Assembly (NCBI RefSeq): GCF_003286085.1
Contig: NW_020825288.1
Location: 2,790,001 to 2,854,000 of the forward strand
Direction: 5' to 3'
DNA: 64,000 nt
Source of the DNA: Drosophila persimilis
Taxonomy: Eukaryota; Arthropoda; Insecta; Diptera; Drosophilidae
Shown: positions 58,201-64,000 of the stretch, piece after piece
Numbering within the stretch: position 1 is the first letter of the stretch
Layout of the letters: each line of letters begins with the position of its first letter
Notes under the pieces: model-generated
Told to the model about the DNA's origin: nothing
What the model saw: the letters and a program-made list of their open reading frames with translations, nothing else
The model's database searches: none
Position numbers and translations under genes: made by a program

Positions 58201-61200
58201 CAGCTGAGAGTGCCTGCCATTTCGCGGCTTCAGCGAGTCTTTAATGTGAAATTGGCCCTGAACGCTCTGAACGCCGCAGACTTCCAGCTGGGCGGGGACA
58301 TCTCTGCCCCGGATATCGTGGACGGTCATCGCGAGAAGACGCTTTCGCTGCTCTGGCAGATCATCTACAAGTTCCGCTCGCCCAAGTTCCACGCGGCTGC
58401 CACGGTTCTCCAGAAGTGGTGGCGTCGCCGTTGGCTGCGCGTTGTCATCCAGCGTCGCATACGCCAAAAGGAGTTGATGCGTCGCCACCGGGCAGCCACT
58501 GTCATACAGGCCGCCTTCCGCGGCCACCAGATGCGGAAGTACGCCAAGCTCTACAAGGAGGAGCGTCTTCAGGCCACCATCATCATGCAGAAGTACACTC
58601 GTCGCTTTCTGGCGCAGAAGCAGCTCTACCAGAGCTACCACAGCATAATCCTCATCCAGCGATGGTGGCGGGGCCATTTACTGGGCCGGCAGTGTCGTCA
58701 GCACTTCGGGGAGATACGTCAGGCTGCAATTTTCTTGCAGCGAATTTGGCGGCGTCGTCTTTTCGCCAAGAAACTTCTCGTGGCTGCGGCCACAGCTCGT
58801 CTGCAGCGATCGCAAAAGCAACAAGCGGCGGCCAGCCACATTCAGATGATGTGGCGCTGCCATTGCCTGGGCAGGATCCAGCGACAGAAGTATCTGCGCC
58901 AGCGCCAACTCATAATCTTTGTGCAGTGTCGAATGAGAGGAAAATGGATAATGCGAAAGCAGCGCCAGGAGTTCCTAGAGTTGAAGAGAGCCACCCAAAT
59001 CATACAGCAGCGCTGGCGCGCCCTGACCTTGATGAGGAAGCAACGAGCCCACTTCCAGCAACTTCGTTCTTGTGCCCTTAAGCTGCAGACACGCAGGAGG
59101 GCCACGCTACAGATGAGACAAGCGCGCGACAGCTTCCAGGCTACCAAGAAAAGTGCCATTGTCATCCAGGAACGCATGCGTGCCACTTGGGCGATGCGTA
59201 AGCAGAGAGAAATCTACCGGAAGCAGCGCATGGCTGCTATTCTCATTCAGCAACATTTTCGCTTACGTCTGGATATGATCAAGGATCGAAATGTTTTCTT
59301 GGCGACCCGTCGCTGCGTCATTAATGTCCAACAACGCTGGCGCGCCATCTTGCAGATGCGTCAAGAGCGTAGCAAGTACTTGCAGCTCAAATCGTGCACC
59401 CGTTTCGTCCAAAGTAAGTTCCGAGCCAAGCGCCTTATGCTGATCCAAAGTCGAGAGTACATCCAACTGAAGAGAGCTGTGTTGGTGGTCCAACAGCGTC
59501 GCAGAGCTCTGGTTCAGATGCGGGAGCAGCGCCAGTACTTCCTTCGTTTGCGCGAGGTCACCATCAATATGCAGCGCCGATTCCATGCCCATAAGGCCAT
59601 GCGCTTTATGCGAGCCAAGTACCGAGGCACCCAGGCCGCCGTCAGCTGCCTGCAGATGCACTGGCGGGCACATCTCTTGAAAAAGCGAGAGCGAAGCCGT
59701 TTCCTATCACTGCGTCAGGCAGCCATCACCCTGCAGCGGCGTTACAGAGCCCGTTTGGTCATGATTAGGCAAAGGGATAGCTACCGGCAGCTAAAGAATG
59801 CAGCAATCGTGATCCAGCGGCGCTATCGAGCCAAGGAGGAAATGAAGAAGCAGCTTTCCCTGTACCAGAAGCAGCGCGCTGTCATAATCAAGGCCCAGCA
59901 ACGTTACCGCGGTAAATTGGAGATGAGAAAGCAGCGTTCCCACTTCCAAAGTCAACGCCAAGCGGCCATCCGCCTTCAAAAGTGGTGGCGCAGCCTCCAA
60001 GAGATGCATCAACTGCGCCAGGGCTACCGGCGAATGCGCGCCAGTTCAGTGAGCATTCAGCGCAAGTGGCGGGCCACCGTGGCGGCGCGTTATCAGCGTG
60101 AGATCTTCCTAAAGACCATCCAGAAGATTCGTCTCTTGCAGCACTTTATCCGCGCCACACTGTGGATGCGAAGGGAGCGCGAAGAGTACCAGAAGCGGCG
60201 TCAGGCAGCTGTGGTTCTACAGCGCCGGTTCCGTGCCCGTCAGTCCATGCACGCAGTCCGCGTGGAGTATAAGCTCCTTCAGTCGACTACCATTCGGCTA
60301 CAGCGCAAGTTCCGAGCCACACGCACCATGCACAAAGTGCGACACGATTTTGTCCAGCTACGTGAGGTCACCATACATCTGCAGCAGAAGTTCCGTGGCA
60401 AGCGGCTGATGATGAAGCAACGCGAGCATTTCCAACTTCTGCGTCGTTCCATTTGCAATTTCCAGTCCCATGCCCGTGGCCACTTGGCCCGCAAGCGTTT
60501 CCAGGCTCTGATGACACCGGAGATGAAGTATCTTATCCGCCAGAAGCGGGCGGCCAAGGTCATACAGCGCTACTGGCGTGGCTACCAAACGCGTCGTCGC
60601 CAGCGCCACCAGGGACTGTTGGCCATTCGAAAGCGTATTGTGCAGCTGCAACAGGAGGCGAAAGCTGCTAACTCGGTGCGCACCAAGGTGCAGGAGGCAG
60701 TTAGATTCCTGCGCGGTCGCTTCATTGCCAGCGACGCCTTGGCTGTGCTAAATCGATTGGGTGAGTACCTAAAACTGTGTTTAATGGATCCCTGCCTGAC
60801 ATACTCTCTACAGATCGTCTGTCGCGCACTGTGCCGCATATGCTCATGTGGTGCTCGGAGTTCATGTCCACATTTTGCTACGGCATCATGGCGCAGGCCA
60901 TACGCTCGGAGGTGGACAAGCAGCTGATCGAACGCTGCAGTCGCATTATTCTCAATCTGGCTCGCTACAACAGCACCACCGTCAACACGTTCCAGGAGGG
61001 CGGCCTGGTGACCATTGCCCAGATGCTGTTGCGCTGGTGCGATAAAGACAGCGAGATATTCAACACCCTGTGCACCCTCATCTGGGTGTTTGCCCATTGC
61101 CCCAAGAAGCGAAAGGTGACCTGTCCCCTAACACTGCCTTTTTCGATGTCCTTCACACCAGAAGCTTTTCTCTGCAGATCATTCACGACTTCATGACGAA

Positions 61201-61456
61201 CACGGAGGCCATTTACATGGTGCGCGAGACGAAGAAGCTCGTGGCTCGTAAGGAGAAGATGAAGAAGAACGCCCGGAAGCACCCCCCGATCACGAGCTTA
61301 CGCCATCCATCGCACCAGATGCAGGTTTTCTCGCCCCACGCTCTGCCCAGCCTGGAGCCGGACTTTGGCATCATACGCAACAGTCCGTACACGTTCGTAT
61401 CGTCCGTGTTTGCCTTCGATACCATTCTGTGCAAGCTGAAAATTGAAATATTTTAG
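55250..61456 (+). CDS. asp: Abnormal spindle (ASPM orthologue)
   Basis: Microtubule minus-end and spindle-pole protein needed for spindle focusing, cytokinesis and brain size; ASPM in humans. Six exons: 55250-55264, 55330-55506, 55591-55803, 55879-60760, 60814-61115, 61178-61456; 1955 residues, matching the roughly 1950 of fly Asp. It starts MSAFE. Residues 1-135 form the N-terminal ASH (ASPM-SPD-2-Hydin) immunoglobulin-like domain. A Ser/Pro-rich linker carries many SP/TP sites typical of mitotic kinase targets (to about 570). The calponin-homology actin-binding region is about 840-960. A long array of IQ calmodulin-binding repeats, about 24 residues apart with cores like AAxxLQRRYRA, fills about 975-1725. 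A helical C-terminus follows from 1763. Exon 4 (4.9 kb) holds most of the protein. It is convergent with AstA. Poly(A) candidate near 61736. Confidence 0.98.
58396..60650 (+). repeat. asp: asp IQ-motif coding repeat array
   Basis: Tandem degenerate units of about 72 bases, each coding a ~24-residue helix with IQxxxR or LQxxxR and RRxRA cores, run without interruption through exon 4. The Arg/Gln-rich composition opens long frames on the opposite strand that are not genes. Confidence 0.9.
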
Positions 61457-62554
61457 TTTTAGTTCTAGCCGTTAATCGTAAATGTTAAATGTTTGAAACG
61501 TTTTCTGTTTTTTAGACCCTTAAATGTTGATTGAAATTGTTAACTCTGTCGAGCGTTTGCCCAACCTGAACATAAATGTAGAATAAGTTACGCTAAGAAA
61601 GGGACACTACTTTGAATTGTATAATATAGTATCTGCGTATGGGAAAAGTCAACGAAGATTGTAACTAATGAACTTATGAGCTAAGCTTAGGATTATTGTT
61701 TTTTATGAGTCCAGAGAAGCAGAACGAATGCAAGAAATAAATTTGAGAAATGAAGGCAAGTCCCCTACGTGTTTTGCTTGCACCATGCTGCTGTGCTGTT
61801 TATTTAGGAATAGATGCATGTATTCACAAAACATTTACATATATTTTGTATGTATGTATGTATATATAGATAGTTAAATTAATAATCACTTTGATACATC
61901 AATATTAGTATGCTACTTGTGTATATTCCCAATATTCAAGTTTGTCCTTCTATGCGCCTCAATTTCGGTTATTTTGGTTGCAACGAAATGCCACTCGCAG
62001 ACTCGAGAGAGTGCCCCAAGTACAATATATGTATCTATAGGTATATATCTGTGTGTGTGTGTGTATTAGCTAATGCCCCATTAAAATGTGTACTCTAAAT
62101 TGGATTGAATATGCATATATATATGTATATATTCGTATAACATTCTATGTATTTCTTCCTTGATAATTGCACACGCCAGAGTTTCGTTCTCATCCTTTGA
62201 GCTTTCTTTTCTTTGTTTTCGTTTTTTCTTTTTTTTGGGTTTTTTATGCAATTTTATATTGCCTTTTTAACTGTTGCTAGTTGCCGCCGTTGAACGTCTG
62301 GAGTTAGTAAACTAGTTTGGAAATCATAATGTTTATCGGTATGCTTTATTATAGAATATTCTGTGGGACGAAGGGCGTGCAGGTGGATTCAATGACATTT
62401 AGATTAGTTCTTGGAGAAGTTTTACAATACAAGAGTCCTAGAGCCCTTTGCAAATACTTGAATTGATAGTTAAGTAGGTTTCTGGCCCAATTGGCACACG
62501 GCTGGATCTGGTTTAGTGTGCCACTTGAGGCGTCATCCTGCGCCGCGGCTGGAC
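61457..62554. other. asp 3' UTR, spacer and AstA 3' UTR
   Basis: AT-rich convergent intergenic stretch. AATAAA near 61736 suits asp. TTTATT at 62345-62350 reads AATAAA on the minus strand and suits AstA. No coding region is seen. Confidence 0.6.
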
Positions 62555-63080
62555 TTAACGCCGCCCGAGGCCAAAGTTGAAGGGCTGCGGACGCGTCGTT
62601 CGCTTGTTCTGTCTGCCAGGTCGGACTGCAAGGCGGAGAGCTGGCCGATTAAGGGTCAGGATTGATCTGGTCGGGATGGAGGCACTTACCCGCTCGCTCC
62701 ACTCCCATGTAGTTCGCTGGCGGCACTCGGTAGTCAATCTCGTTGTCCTGTTCGTAGTCGTAGTCGCTGCGCTTGCCCAGGCCGAAGGAGTACGGACGCG
62801 ACCTCTTGCCCAGGCCAAAGTTGTACACCGGCAGCCGCTTCATGCCCGGTCCGCCGTTGTTGTACATGTAGGCGCGACGGCCCAATCCGAACGCATATCG
62901 TTCTACCCGCTTGTCAATGTCGGCGCCGTTATCGGCCATCTCGTCGGCGCCGAGCAGGCCGTCGGCATCGCCCTCGCCGGAGACTGGGCTGCGTTGCTCC
63001 TGGCCTATGACCGGCGAACAGGCGATATAGCCGACGCAGCACAGGGCCAGCAGCAGGAGATGGGCATTGAGCGTGTTCAT
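62555..63080 (-). CDS. AstA: Allatostatin A neuropeptide precursor
   Basis: Minus-strand exons 63080-62690 and 62625-62555 (phase 1, GT-AG) give 153 residues. A signal peptide (HLLLLALCCVGYIA) is followed by an acidic spacer and four FGL-amide peptides cut at dibasic sites. These are VERYAFGLG-RR, LPVYNFGLG-KR, SRPYSFGLG-KR and, alone in exon 2, TTRPQPFNFGLG-RR; each Gly becomes the amide. The peptides act on the DAR-1/DAR-2 galanin-like receptors, affecting feeding, sleep and gut. The start is the first ATG after a 5' UTR acceptor at 63114. A second spacer, SDYDYEQDNEIDYRVPPANY, carries possible Tyr-sulfation sites (inference). Confidence 0.98.
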
Positions 63081-63109
63081 TGTGATGCTGGGGGCACGGC
63101 ACACGTCTG

Positions 63110-63116
63110 ACTGCTG
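63110..63116 (-). other. AstA: Tandem NAGNAG acceptor in the AstA 5' UTR
   Basis: Reading the minus strand, TTTGCAGCAG precedes the first coding exon, so two acceptors 3 bases apart are possible. Both are upstream of the ATG, so only the 5' UTR changes. Confidence 0.5.
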
Positions 63117-64000
63117 CAAAGGGGAGACAAAGTGAGCAAACAACGAATAGAATTTTAAGCAATATTTCCCCTCCGTTCGTGCACTGTCACAAAATGTTGC
63201 GGCTGACACGGGGCAGGGGGGACAGGCCATGTGGCAGGTTCGTTGTTCGCTGGCAAATACTTATGCAAAGCGAAGAATCGACCAGGAATTCCGCACATAT
63301 ACCCGCACAGCGAATATATGTCAACGGCAACAAATGTCGCCGCGTTGACAGGAAACAGCAACACCAAAAAACAGTCGAAACCAATGAAAAAATGCCCTGC
63401 AGAACGCTCAAAAATGTGGCCAAAACTTTATCCATCTCTCTGTCTGTCTGTCATGCGGAAGGTCTTTGGCCACCTGAACTGCAGCAGACAAGTTTTCTGC
63501 TGGCCTTGCAGGCCACTTCACCCAAGTGCTCCGCTCGTAAAAGTTAAATTTGATCCGTGAAACGAAAGTCCGTCCTCGGCTTGCCCCCTTCTGGTGCTGT
63601 CCTCCAACGTTTGCTGAGTAGCTTAATTCCTGCCACAATTAAGTAGCTGCTACAATTACCCAAAATTTAAGCCGAGCAGCGAGTCGTTGAAGTCCATACC
63701 TTTAGTTGGCTTAAAACTGCTCCCCAGTACTCCATTAGCGGAATGGCTGTCGCTCTCCGTCCATCATCGGGCCATCAACATTTGAGGTGCTGTCTACTAT
63801 TGACGACCCTACTTGTACTCGTATCTTGCACTGTCAGGGCCCATCAATGGAGAGTGCACACAAGCAGAGAACCCACTGAAAGATCGGATTTGCCATTTGC
63901 ATTGCTTTGGGTGCACTTACGCCCGGACAAAAGTCACGTAGAGGCCGCGGAAAGTGTTGCTTAAATCCCCATCATCTCATCTCAAACTGCCGCTAGCCTT
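63117..64000. other. AstA 5' flank or first intron
   Basis: Mixed-composition DNA upstream of the AstA coding region. It presumably contains an intron and perhaps the promoter, which I cannot place. A 73-codon + strand frame at 63743-63964 begins with a hydrophobic stretch but has no other support. Confidence 0.5.

Noticed and set aside
58000-60650. Long minus-strand open frames opposite asp
   Set aside because: They are shadows of the Arg/Gln-rich IQ repeat on the + strand. The + strand protein matches Asp end to end.
63743-63964. 73-codon frame starting with a hydrophobic stretch
   Set aside because: After the first 30 residues nothing is protein-like, and it lies on the opposite strand in the AstA 5' flank with no promoter or poly(A) signal.

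Overview
The window is fly genomic DNA. Five genes can be named with confidence from their predicted proteins: slowpoke (3' part), tolkin, tolloid, abnormal spindle and Allatostatin A. With them are the RNA polymerase subunit Rpb10 and methionine aminopeptidase 1. Their order matches the 96A-96B region of Drosophila chromosome 3R (Muller element E) as I recall it. The proteins are close to but not identical with the D. melanogaster ones I remember, and introns are AT-rich with many short tandem repeats. I infer a Drosophila outside the melanogaster subgroup, possibly the obscura group; the species is not decided by what I can see.

Layout, left to right. 1-8312 (+): last part of the slowpoke BK channel gene, with four small cassette exons that each keep frame, then the RCK2 and calcium-bowl exons. 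8313-13842: long AT-rich slo 3' UTR and intergenic DNA. 13943-18276 (+): a four-exon gene for a secreted His- and Gln-rich protein of unknown function. 18933-19218 (+): Rpb10. 19339-20620 (-): MetAP1, convergent with Rpb10. 20621-30264: intergenic and probable tok upstream DNA. 30265-48796 (+): tolkin, 12 coding exons with a 13-kb first intron. 50612-54420 (+): tolloid, its tandem paralogue. 55250-61456 (+): abnormal spindle. 62555-63080 (-): Allatostatin A, convergent with asp. 63081-64000: AstA 5' flank.

How the genes relate. The genes are mostly independent neighbours. tok and tld are an obvious tandem duplication of a BMP-1/Tolloid protease (astacin, CUB and EGF modules), sharing three intron positions. 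The promoter regions of Rpb10, asp and, less exactly, MetAP1 share a GTATATTT-rich element; Rpb10 and asp have an identical 20-base core.

The observations I would follow first are: (1) the set of symmetric slo cassettes; (2) a 30-base stretch inside tok exon 2 with all the marks of an intron but probably too short to be one; (3) the shared promoter-proximal element; (4) a Gln/HLEELR repeat in the uncharacterised secreted protein. I found no mobile-element ORF, tRNA, rRNA or CRISPR array, and nothing I can defend as an entirely new biological system.
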